Shown here in pieces: positions 22,961 to 33,944 of a stretch of DNA of 64,000 nt. Position numbers and translations under genes: made by a program. The stretch covers positions 28,559,561 through 28,623,560 of the forward strand of contig NC_088775.1 of the NCBI RefSeq assembly GCF_954871325.1, read 5' to 3'. Under the pieces are notes generated by a model that saw only the letters and a list, made by a program, of their open reading frames with translations, was not told the DNA's origin and did no database searches. Origin of the DNA: Gordionus sp. m RMFG-2023. Lineage: Eukaryota; Nematomorpha; Gordioida; Chordodea; Parachordodidae. Every line of letters begins with the position of its first letter. Within the stretch, counting starts at the first letter, position 1.

Positions 22961-23980
22961 GGAAAGCTATTTTTTTCTTTTTCAAAAAACAGTTTTGAGT
23001 TAAATTTTTAATACAAGTATATATTGATATTTTTACAAACTAATTATTTTAAGATATAATATACCAATTGTTAAGGTTGGCAAGGAGTTAGACAAGATTT
23101 AACTAAAATATTTATTATTTTTATTTATAATATTATATATAAAATATTTTAACTGGAAAGTACAATAAATTTCTACTCTTATATAGTTTACAAAATCTAT
23201 CAAGTAATTTATATCGAATTATTGAGTTAATTTTATAAAACGAGTCCGCGAGGTTAAAGTAAATTTAATATAAAGAATTTTTAAAAAATCAATCTTTTAG
23301 TTAATAGATAGCGATTAATTAGGACATCACAACACCAACTAAAGGTGGTGCGACAATATATAAAATCATAATTGTTTCATCATATCATTCTGGTCCTTAT
23401 TTTATAGTTCCAAAATGTTTCATTTCTAATATGGCATCCTTGCCGTGTAAATAACTCAAGGCTTCAATATACTTGCACAATTATTTCTTCCAAAGATTCT
23501 TAGTGTTCTTATTTTATCAATTTATCCAACATAATAAATTCTGATACTAGTTTACATCGTGAGTGTCATGGCTATTACTGCAAATTAACCAACATCTATT
23601 ATTTGTGTTGCTATGTAATTTAAGATTATTATTACAACGGCTAAGAGCATATAATTGCATATTTTAGATAAACAATAATGGCCAACTGTGTAGTCGTTTA
23701 TATATAATATATCATTTAAAATGGATGATAATCTTTTAGAAATTTAATATCTCGCAATAATTTTCTCGATTACTTATCTAGTTACCATCATGTCATCTAA
23801 AAGGAAGCTCTAACCACTTAATAGTATGATTTGAATGGTCTTTTATACACTCTTCTTCAAGAATTGTTGATTTGGTTTAGGCCTATAAATTTTTCCTTAT
23901 TAGTCCATTCTATAAATGTGTAAAATGGTAACAGTGTTATATTAGTTTGATAACCTTTTGTAAATGTAAGTTTCTAAGAA
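22961..23980. other. No gene recognised
   Basis: AT-rich with no long frame. AACACCAACTAAAGGTGGTG near 23330-23350 is a short palindrome-like motif. Nothing else is supportable. Confidence 0.4.
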
Positions 23981-23985
23981 TTGTA

Positions 23986-24247
23986 TTATTGCATTATGTG
24001 GTTTTTAAAAACTATTATCAATTGAGGCATATGTATGAATTTATTAATTGGAACCTCAAAATTTATATTAGCTTGCACCTGACATGGGAATATCTTTAAC
24101 AAATTATTAGGGGTTGAGCTGGGCTGGATAAACTTTTTAATAATTATATGCTTCCTAATATTGAGAGCTTGTATCTGGCATGACATCTATCGTAAAAAAA
24201 TGAATAAAAATCTCATTCCCCGTCATTTTTGACGGGCTTTCTACTAG
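23986..24247 (+). mobile_element. Helitron 3' terminal region
   Basis: The stem-loop CCCGTCATTTTTGACGGG (24219-24236) is followed 7 bases later by CTAG and then a host T. This is the canonical Helitron 3' end (short hairpin, then CTRR, with insertion before T). The upstream 230 bp is shared with 44905-45069 and, in reverse orientation, with the array at 38760-40740 (for example AAATTATTAGGGGTTGAGCT). The 5' end is not identified. Confidence 0.8.
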
Positions 24248-24348
24248 TATAATAAATGAGAAAATTAAATTCAGAATAATTGTTCAGAGTTAACAAATTT
24301 AAAAAAAGTATAATATATTAATATAAAACCCGGCTATTGGGGGTATTG

Positions 24349-24363
24349 GGGGCGAAGCCCCCA
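24349..24363. repeat. GC-rich perfect hairpin
   Basis: GGGGGCGAAGCCCCC is a perfect 6-bp stem with a 3-base loop in otherwise AT-rich DNA, preceded by GGCTATTGGGGGTATTG. It resembles the CTTCGGCC-type hairpins inside the CATAGGCG elements and is probably a transposon terminus remnant. Confidence 0.4.
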
Positions 24364-24599
24364 TAATTTTTTTTTAGTTGAGCCTCCTGAGATTGTAAAG
24401 GTAAGCGACGGTCTGTCTTATAGTTCTGGAAAACATCACTTCGCTTAGTATCTTGTTGGTTGTTGCGTTTGGTGTGTTACGATAATTAAATAAGAACTTT
24501 TCTAAAGCTATATCTAAGTCTATTTTATTATTACTTTCCATTACCTTTACCTTTTCATGTTCATTTTCATTGATCTTATCATTCGCTCACACTGACCAT

Positions 24600-25255
24600 A
24601 GGACTGTTGGTGGTGAGGTGCGGTGAGTATGTGTTCAATTCCATGATCTTTGCAAAATTTCTTGAATAAGTTACTATTAAGTTCCGTTATCACTGTTTGT
24701 CAGGTATAACAATTAAGCTGATTATTTTCATCAATTATTTAATTGTTGACTTAGTCTCAGTGGTTATTTTTCTTATTCTTCTAATAATAGGGGATTTGCT
24801 AAATGCGTTAACACATACCATAAAATTGCTATCTTCAAATTGCGTAAAGTCTACGTGCATGCGTTCGAATACTTTTGTTGTTGTTTCCCATGAGTTTTGT
24901 ATATTATGAGGATTGTCTGCATATTTATTACATGCATCACAATTTTTAACCTCCTCTCGCCAATGATTTTGTTTTTCCAGCACCTAGATGTCCTTTATGT
25001 ACTTCTTGTAATATCTCCTTTCTTATATTTTTCAGTATTATGATCCTATTTTCTTTAAAAGGAAAATCTTTAATTAAGCTCAGTTCCATTTCCAAATCTT
25101 TATATGTTTTATTCTTTATCTGTTCATGATTCTTTATATTGTTAATTACTTCCATTAATTCTATATCAATTTTAACTATTCTTTTAAAATTTATTGGTAT
25201 GTCCCAAAATTTGTCATCAATTATTTCACCATCTATCTTTTTAGAAACAGATGCA
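24600..25255 (-). mobile_element. Ty3/gypsy LTR retrotransposon fossil (integrase part)
   Basis: Minus-strand text resembles the integrase region of Ty3/gypsy elements: the zinc-binding stretch and the start of the catalytic core. It is a fragment without LTRs, broken in several places, and abuts a second gypsy fossil in the opposite orientation at about 25250. Likely old. Confidence 0.7.
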
Positions 25256-25990
25256 TCCAACCAAGGTTGGAGCTGTATTCATTCAAAAATATGATAATGA
25301 TAACGAATTTTTAATAGTTTACACCTCAAGAACTTTACAAGACGCTAAAGAGAATTATTCTACAATAGACAAAGAAGCAAAAGCAATAATAAACGGCGTA
25401 TAAAAATCTCATAACTATTTGTATGGACGAAGATTTAAAATTTGAACAGACCACAAACCTTTAATAAAGATATATGGTAATAAAAGATATTGCTCATTAA
25501 CATACCAAAGATTATTACGTTGGGCTTATAAATTATCTGCATATGATTATAATATAATATAATGTACAAGAATGGCGCTAATAATATAACTGCAGATGCT
25601 TTATCGCGAAACCCAATAGAGAAAAACAAGTGAAAATAAAACAGTGAAATATATAAGAAATCTTACTTATGACACATTAACTCTATCAAGAAAAGAAATG
25701 GTACAAATATACAAAATCAAGCACCAGAATTACAAGCTTTCAGAACAAGAATAGATGAAATAGAAAATGATGACGGTGTTTTACTTTGGAATGGCAGATT
25801 AATCATTCCGTACTCACTTCAAAAAAGAGTTTTGTATATATTGCATACGGGACATCCAGGTATTACAACAATGAAATCCATTACGAGATATTATATATGA
25901 TGGGAAAAATTAGATAAAGATGTCGAAAAACTAGTAAAGTGTTCTTCACTTAAAAAAACGATTGGTACAATAAAAAAAGAAATATTGTTA
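25245..25990 (+). mobile_element. Ty3/gypsy LTR retrotransposon fossil (RNase H and integrase start)
   Basis: Plus-strand text resembles the RNase H domain of Ty3/gypsy polyproteins, followed by the beginning of the integrase zinc-binding region. No LTRs are seen. It is broken, with several interruptions, and joined to the opposite-strand fossil at 24600-25255. Confidence 0.75.
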
Positions 25991-26092
25991 TTGATCATTT
26001 AATTAATTATGATTTTTCTTTAGTTTGTTTTGAACAAAATTTTTTAATTTCCTTAACCCGCCCGCCCATTGTTTGTGGCTGGTTTGTAGGCG

Positions 26093-26266
26093 TTATTGGA
26101 TGAGGTTTAGAATGGCTGTGAGTAGAAAAATGGAAAGAGGATTTTGGAAGGGAGGAGAAGGACGCTTTCCGTACTTAGAACAAAAGATACCTTTGGTTTT
26201 GTGCTTAGTGAAAAGGCTGGGTTTGGTGAATTTTATGTTTTTACAACATATAGGACAGCGTTCCAT
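26093..26266 (-). CDS. Unrecognised small zinc-ribbon-like reading frame
   Basis: The minus strand opens MERCPICCKNIKFTKPSLFT and continues with KHKTKGIFCSKYGKRP, PPFQNPLSIFLLTAIL and a stop after LIQ. A Cys-x2-Cys, a downstream His and another Cys could bind zinc, and the text looks constrained. It is GC-richer than its surroundings. I do not recognise the family. It could be the end of a decayed transposon protein. The overlapping plus-strand frame at 26073-26276 looks like its shadow. Confidence 0.3.
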   Translation of the reverse strand: MERCPICCKNIKFTKPSLFTKHKTKGIFCSKYGKRPSPPFQNPLSIFLLTAILNLIQ

Positions 26267-26390
26267 GATATTGTGAAGGATGAGGCTGTGAATTGAGTGA
26301 AAAGACTTATGAGAGAGAGAAGCAATGTCAAATTATATTATATAATGAATGGGGATGTGACAGAGAGTAAGGAGAGATTATCTATAAAGA

Positions 26391-26910
26391 ATAATGAGAT
26401 TGTAAAGACGAGATTTTTCATATAAAAAGAAAAATGGGCATAAAGATCGTTGGGGATAGTTAGTATGTGATAGAGGTTGATTATTTGCTTTATGAAATAT
26501 AATGTTAGGGAAAATAAAAAATTAAAAGACTGAAGAATATATATTTAAAAAAAAATTATTATTGAGTATATTTTAAGGTTTAGAAAAAAATATTTTATTT
26601 TGCAGATTAAGGATTTATAAGAAGAGCGATTTTATTGAGTTTATATTTTCATAATGAGATTGTAAAGACGAGATTTTTCATATAAAAAGAAAAATGGGCA
26701 TAAAGATCGTTGGGGATAGTTAGTATGTGATAGAGGTTGATTATTTGCTATATGAAATATAATGTTAGGGAAAATAAAAAATTAAAAGACTGAAGAATAT
26801 ATATTTAAAAAAAAAATATTATTGAGTATATTTTAAGGTTTAGAAAAAAATATTTTATTTTGCAGATTAAGGATTTATAAGAAGAGCGATTTTATTGAGT
26901 TTATATTTTC
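26391..26910 (+). repeat. 260-bp near-perfect tandem duplication
   Basis: Both copies (26391-26650 and 26651-26910) start ATAATGAGATTGTAAAGACG and end GAGTTTATATTTTC. By eye they differ at only two or three positions, one of them in a poly-A run. The copies directly abut. Either it is a recent duplication or an assembly artefact. Confidence 0.9.
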
Positions 26911-27396
26911 AGATTGAATGGAATTGTGATGGAGCAAGAAAAGTTTTATTCTTTAAATATGTGAAATGGTGCATGGACTTAACGAATATTGGAGTTGGCT
27001 GGTGTGTTAAGGTTGAGTTATTATCTTAATGATATAATGGTAAAAAAAATAATTTAAAAAAAATTCCAGAATATGAAGAAAAAAAATTTTGATAAAATTA
27101 AAAGTAAAAATAATACAATTTATTTATGGATAGATTTAAGGATATGTAAGAAATTTCTTGGAGTATAAAAAAATTGATTTATTGCTCGAATGATAGTGGG
27201 GATTAAATGAGTTCAAAAAATATATGAATGTAAAAAGAAAAGTAATATACAAAATAAATGTATAATATAAGTGTTAAATTAGTTGAGAGGATAAATGTCA
27301 TTAAAGTATCTATATGTTGATTTATTTGATTAGAATGTGTTATTAAATAAGTTTAAAAAAAATAAAATATATATAATATATATATATATATATTAT
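26911..27396. other. No gene recognised; (TA)n tract at the end
   Basis: AT-rich. A TA microsatellite at about 27367-27394 adjoins the next transposon. Confidence 0.5.
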
Positions 27397-29689
27397 TGAA
27401 TTCCATATCAAATCAACCAAGGTTTCAACCCGACCCCCTTCAATTTTTATTAAATTTTGTATACTGGTATTATATGCTATAATTAAGAAAAAAAATGAAA
27501 TTTTACCTTCCAACACTGTTTACCCGCTAAGATATGGCTGTTTAAAGCGCGGAAAAATGTTGCATTTTTAACAAAATGCACCTCATTTATTTTCAAATAT
27601 CTCGAGAAATATTATTAATATCGAAAACCGGATGTGTAAAACCGGAAATGGCCATAGAAAAAAAAGGTATTTTTTTCAAATTTTTTTTTCTGTCTATAGA
27701 TATCACACTGCTTTATATTTGAACAAAATCCTAGCCTGGGATGAATATGGGTTTAGGAGTTATCACTCTTTATATTGAACAAATTTAACATTAATATCAT
27801 CATATTTTAATTTAATGAATAGTTATGAAATAATGTTAATTTAAAAATTATGTCTAAATGACAGGCCCTTACTTTTTTTATCTTTATCAAAATTTTTGAG
27901 AAGTGGCTAGAATAATGAGCTTTGTTTAACACTTTAGTTAAATTTTGTCTAGAAGTTACTTGACAAAATAATTCTAAACATATTTATTTTATTTGCCTCA
28001 AATTGCATAACATATAATACAATCAAAAATTTATAATTAAAATATATCATATATTATAATCATCCAAGGAATTTTAATAAATTATGACTTTTGTTTTCTT
28101 CTAGGGGAATAAAAGCTTGGAACTTTGTGTTCCAGAAATTCTATTTGCTCTCAAAAACCTGCTTTCAAGATGACTTTCTATATTCATATATTCATTATTG
28201 CTCACAAATATATAATTTACCCCATAGATAGAATTTCTTGCATAGTTAAATAAATCTAACGTTGTCAATATGTGATGTTCATATGGACGTTGCAAGCTTG
28301 CTCGAGCTGCTAACCGTTTAGTAACGGCCCCCAAAATGTCGCATGGACTTTTACCTTGTGCGGTTTCAAAAAATGTCACTCAGCCTTTATCCCAAAATCA
28401 TTTTCATGATTGTAGAGATTAAAGAAATCTTTTATTTTTATATTGGTTTGCTCCATCAGAAAAATAATAAATTTTAGCCACTTTAATAAATCTTTCCTTC
28501 AAGAATACGATCAATTTTTAAAATAAATATAATGCACATGCGTTGTGCTTTAAACAATCTGATATAACCACTAAATTTACATGTTTTATTATGTTGTTCT
28601 TACGGTAATAAATTATAAAAGAGTTGATAGTGGCTTGATTATTGGTCTGATTACATCCTTGTGCATGGTTCTGCACTACAAATGCATAGTTTTCTGAAAA
28701 GTCTGCAATAACTAAGAATTCGCCAACATTTAAATTGAATTTTAAAAAGTTTCGAATTAATGATTATCGTGAAGCTATAAACAAATGAGGAATTAAATTG
28801 TTTAATTATTCAATTAAATAATCTACAAATTCGTCAGGGATTTTGTCAATGTTTCAAGGGTAGTTCAATCAACTGCTATCCATTGTTTGAATGTTTTATA
28901 ATCTATAGAATTCTTGTCAAATAATATATTAAGCCTTTCTTTTAATTTTGAATATATGCGGGAAAATTTATTATTGAATTTCAATTTTGGTAGATTATTT
29001 TATGCTAAATAAAATATTTAAAATTATTTTGTCAATTAATTTTAATTTCGAGATAAAATTTAACTAAAGTTTTAAACAGCTCATTATCCCAGCCACCTCT
29101 CAATTTTTTTTATAAAGATAAAAAAAGTAAGGACCTATCATTTAGTAATCTTTAAATTAACATTATTTCATAACTATTCATTAAATTAAAATATGAAGAT
29201 ATTAATGTTAAATTTGTTCAATATTAGCCATATAAAGAGTGATAACTCCTAAACCTCTAGGATTTTGTCAAATATAAAGCAGTGTGATATCTATCTACAG
29301 AAAAAAAATTTTGAAAAAAAAAAATTTTTTTTTTCTATGGCCATTTCCGGTTTTACACATCCGGTTTTTGATATTAATAAAATGTCCATCATATTTATTT
29401 TTATGTAATTTTAAAAAACTTTTATTAAGCTACAAAATAAAATTTAAATTGTTTTTCTAACATAATTATTTCTCGAGATATTTGAAAATAAATGAGGTGC
29501 ATTTTGTCAAAAATTTACCATTTTTCGGGCTTTAAAGGGCCATATCTTAGCGGGTAAACAGTGTTGGAAGGTAAAATTTCATTGTTTTCTTAGTTATAGT
29601 ATATACTACCAGTATACAAAATTTAAGAAAAATTGAAGGGGGGTCGGGTTGAAAATCGACTTTTTTTTGTTGATTTGATATGGAATTCA
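27397..29689 (-). mobile_element. DNA transposon with ~0.6-kb terminal inverted repeats
   Basis: The ends TGAATTCCATATCAAATCAA and its complement bound the element. The inverted arms can be followed inwards for roughly 600 bp each (27397 to about 28010, and about 29000 to 29689), through AACACTGTTTACCCGCTAAG and CGGATGTGTAAAACCGGAAA. The right arm has an extra AT-rich insert of about 90 bp near 29384-29475. The roughly 1-kb centre encodes a decayed protein on the minus strand. No clear target duplication is visible because the left end lies in a TA tract. Confidence 0.8.
28104..28990 (-). pseudogene. Putative DDE-type transposase, 'DFSENY' family
   Basis: The minus-strand segments, in order, are DYKTFKQWIAVD near 28890, then FLVIADFSENYAFVVQNHAQ at about 28725. 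NNQATINSFIIYYRKNNIIK and LVVISDCLKHNACAL follow, then IYYFSDGANQYKN near 28450. The last is an uninterrupted 92-codon piece at 28379-28104 with TAQGKSPCDILGAVTKRLAA and ASLQRPYEHHILTT. I recall the same arrangement (DFSENY, SDGAGSQYKN, GKGPCDG) in many uncharacterised proteins of invertebrates. The spaced acidic motifs and the position between long inverted repeats suggest that it is a transposase. Several frame changes and stops interrupt it. The superfamily name is unknown to me. Confidence 0.6.
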
Positions 29690-31559
29690 CCATATATGTA
29701 TTAGGTAACTTCTGATGTATATAAAAAAGATGGCATTGCTTGATTAAGGTTATTTGAATTGGTCATTGATATAGTAAATGAATAGTCAAATAGGTTTTGT
29801 TGGTTGGTATTATCTATTTGCTCTGTTGTTTTCTACTTAAAGAATATGAGGTCTTCATAAATTTGCAAATATTTGGCAATGTTGATACTGGAAAATTGTT
29901 GATAACTAGGTGGTTTAATTTGAATATTTGATTATTGAATTGTTTAGTTTATGATATAAACTCTAAAGCATTTCTAGATTGTGTGGATTAAAATGACAGA
30001 GTTTAGGTGGTGGGCCTTTTTTTGCTATATTATTTATAGGTAGGTTTGATTGCATAAATACCAAATGGCTTTGTTGTGATTATATTAATATTGGTATTGT
30101 TGTTGAAGTATATTTATATTAATAGATTTTGGTAATATATTGAAGTATTTTAAATATAATAAGTTAATTTTTATAGTAATATATTAACTTTATAGTTTGT
30201 CTAATTAAATTATTTATTTTTAGCTGTTTATCTTATTTTACATGAAATTTTTTTTACCTTTTAAAACCGCAATTCTCTAGAATAAGAATCCTGTGGTCAC
30301 GAGCACCAATTTCTTAGACCTCAACTTTCTTATTACAAGTAATTAAAAATAAAATTTATTAAAATCTTTAATTTCTTAAAACTCAGTTACCTTATTATAA
30401 TTCTTAAAATAAAATAGTCAAGAAGAATCATTACATTTTTTTTTTATTCATTTTAAAAATCATAAAAAAAATATTATACATTTTGTTTAATTTCCTACCA
30501 ATCAACAATACGCAATATTATTGATTGGCATCTATATTAAAAAAAATATTTTAAATTTTACAAATTCTAGGACACTAGAGCCAGTCTAAAATTATGATAG
30601 TAAGAGTTAGAGTAAAAATTATGTATGAGATAAATGGTATCTAGCCATTTGATGACTAGACATGCCACCACCTTTAACTTTTTATCCATTGAACCAATTT
30701 CTCTCAAAATTGATTATAATGTGAAAGGATTGAAATAAGTATATTTAAGCATGCTTTTAAACAATGAATGGTTAATTTTAAACATGTTTAACATCCAGAT
30801 AATTTATAAAATATTGAGATAAAATGAAAACTCAATATTAATTATTTATTGTAATTTTTAATTTATATTATAATTCTCGAATAATATCTTATAAGTTGAA
30901 ACATACCATGTTGGACTGGACCAGAAAATCAACTTCAAACAAACTCATATAGCTCAAAAACTATTATGGATACAGCTTTGATTCAAATTTTATTTTAAAG
31001 ATTAAGGATTGGGCTGCTCATTGATATTAATTTGTTTTAATTTCCTAGTTGAAGTTATTAGTGTTGTTTGATGATAAAATCTTCTAGCACATCTTACAAT
31101 GAAATTTAGTCTTAATTTTTTTACCGATTTTATATGTAGGACAATTATATGTATTCGATAATCAAAAGAATCTAACACAATTGTGGAATCTAACTCAAAT
31201 GCTTTATCTTCATATCATAACTAAAAAAATCCTTAAATGACCCCAATCAAAAAGCTTATCTTTTAAATTTTCTTATCAAAAATGTTATAAAAATATTTTT
31301 ACCAAATTCGCTTTTTGATTTTGCATTTTTTCGTATTCAAGGGAACGGATTCAAAAATGAACTATATTAATTGGAAAATAAGCATTTTTGAAAACTTAAA
31401 TATCATCACAAAATTTAAACACCTTAACGCGTTTTCGTGTTTAGAAAATTTACAATTATTTGTGAGCCTTTACACCGACTAGGTAAAAATGTTAGTTGTG
31501 TTTGATCAGCTTAAAAAAATGAAATATTAAATAAAATTAAATTATATTATAAAAAGAGG
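29690..31559. other. No gene recognised
   Basis: AT-rich. Apart from the repeat at 30484-30590, nothing is supportable. 30930-31010 is slightly GC-richer but has no frame of interest. Confidence 0.4.
30484..30590 (-). repeat. Inverted copy of the repeat at 17788-17880
   Basis: Shares the core CAACAATACGCAATATTATT and the ends TTTAATTTCCTA and AATTCTAGGA with the reverse complement of 17788-17880. Family unknown. Confidence 0.5.
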
Positions 31560-31990
31560 ATACAATAATTCATATTCAGACGATATTCCAGTCATTGATT
31601 TTTTGTGACGGTGCGGAAGATTGTCTAGGAGCTGTTATTGCACACGGATTTCTTACTGCCTGTGAGAACCCTATTACATACTTATCGATTAAAATTTCAG
31701 CGACGGAAAAGAATTACGCTACCATTGATCGGGAGGCTTCGGCAATCATGATTGCTGTCAAGAAGTTCCATCAATATATTTATGGAAGACATTTTATTTT
31801 GGTTACGGATTGCAAACCCTTAAAATGTATCTAGGTGATAAAAGAAACCTAAATATAATAACAAATAACCTTGTAATAGAGTGAGAGACGAAGCTATTAA
31901 GTACGACTATGAGATATTTTCATAGACTTATAAATCAAAACAAATATGTCCACGCTCTATCCTCGTTGTGGGTAGAGAAAGCAAAAACCA
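31560..31990 (+). mobile_element. Ty3/gypsy LTR retrotransposon fossil (RNase H part)
   Basis: Plus-strand text resembles the RNase H domain of a Ty3/gypsy polyprotein, of a different lineage from the fragment at 25245-25990. Only a short piece without LTRs survives, and it is broken. Confidence 0.75.
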
Positions 31991-32999
31991 ATGAAGTTAC
32001 ATAAAATTTCCAAGATGAAATACCAGGATAAAAATTAATCTAACAGAAGACCTATCTTTCGCTCGCGGTAAAGTAGTGAGTGAAACGTGCAATAATGTAA
32101 ATTTGAAAGAGATTATTAAATTAATTAATAATCATTAGTATATTAGTAATATAAATAATTATTCGGAGATTTAAAAAAATTTATTTTAATGAAAGATAAT
32201 ATTTCGATCGAAGAAGGATTGTTATTTAATAATGGTGGGATCATAGGCGTAGCCAGGGGGGGGGGCAAGAGAAATTTTTTCTACTTCAGAAATGTATTAC
32301 TTTTTGTTAATATCATTTTAAGCTAATAAAAAATATTCCTCTTAATCCTTCCCCCTCCCACTACCTGACCCTTAAAAATGTATGCATATATCCATAGGCG
32401 TAGCCAGGATTTTCATAAGGGAGGGGAAATTAAAAAATTATTGGTCGCTCGCCCCCAGACCCCCTTTTGGGCGGGCCTTCGGCCCGCTTTTTCCAGGCCT
32501 TCGGCCGGGTTACTTTAGTCTATATATAGTCATAAAATATTTTTACAAATTTTAATAAAAAAAATAAGCCTGGAACAAATATGAAATATATTTTTATTAG
32601 TCTATATAAAATAAAAATATAATAAATTACTTGTATTGTATATACCTTAATATAAGAGCATGGTAATAATTTATTCCAAACAATTATAAGAAATTTATTT
32701 ATAAAAAGTAAGTAAACATATAGTTGATTTTACTCTATTATATAGAATTAGTTATAAAATACTAGGTAAAATTCCACTTTTACAGACATATTTGACAATC
32801 AGAGAATATATTACAGTTAATAATCTAACAAATTTTACTAATCAATGCTCTTGATATTAAATATAGCAACAATTTGCATTCAATTATTTAACGCCATCTA
32901 TTTATTTTAAGTAAAAATGATAATTTAATCGGTAGGGGTGCCTTCGATCGTAAGACACTTCATCGTATTTTTCGTCCAACTCGTCCAATTCGTTCAAAA

Positions 33000-33795
33000 T
33001 GGAGATTAATAGGTTTGAAATGGTAAAATTTAATTTTTTACCATAATCTTACGTTAAATGTTAATAATTCTTTTGGAATGGTAAAATTTAATATATATTA
33101 TTCAAATATAGAATATTTAGCAGGTTTCAAATGGCAAAATATAATTTCTACAGCAAATTAAGAAGATTAATAGGTTTAAAATGGTAAAATTTAATATATA
33201 TTATTATTCAAATATAGAATATTTAGCAGGTTTCAAATGGTAACAATTTATCTTAGCTCTTACACAATATCAAAAGAACAACCTAGGATATAATTTCTAC
33301 AGCAAATTAAGAAGATTAATAGGTTTAAAATGGTAAAATTTAATATATATTATATGGTAAAATTTAATATATATTATTATTCAAATATAGAATATTTACC
33401 AGATTTCAAATGGTAAAAATTTATCTTAGCTCTTACACAATATCAAAACAACAACCTAGGATATAATTTCTACAGCAAATTAAGAAGATTAATAGGTTTA
33501 AAATGGTAAAATTTAATATATATTATTATTCAAATATAGAATATTTAGCAGGTTTCAAATGGTAACAATTTATCTTAGCTCTTACACAATATCAAAAGAA
33601 CAACCTAGGATATAATTTCTACAGCAAATTAAGAAGATTAATAGGTTAAAAATGGTAAAATTTAATATATATTATTATTCAAATATAGAATATTTAGCAG
33701 GTTTCAAATGGCAAAAATTTATCTTTTTATCTTAGCTCTTACACAATATCAAAAGAACAACCTAGGATACAATTTTTACAGCAAATTAAGAAGCT
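33000..33795 (+). repeat. ~155-bp tandem array inside the MULE
   Basis: About five copies of a unit containing AAGAAGATTAATAGGTTTAA, TTCAAATATAGAATATTTAG and TAGCTCTTACACAATATCAA, with small indels and partial units. It lies between the left inverted repeat and the 3' end of the transposase gene. The copies are near-identical, so the array is young. Confidence 0.85.
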
Positions 33796-33944
33796 TATTT
33801 TATTATTCAAATTTATAATGTATATGACATATGTTAATTATTTCAAATGTATAAATCGAATACAAAAATATAAACAACTAATATTTATTTAGCATGTATA
33901 AAACAAATATAAATTATTTACAATGTAAAATACAATAATAAAAA

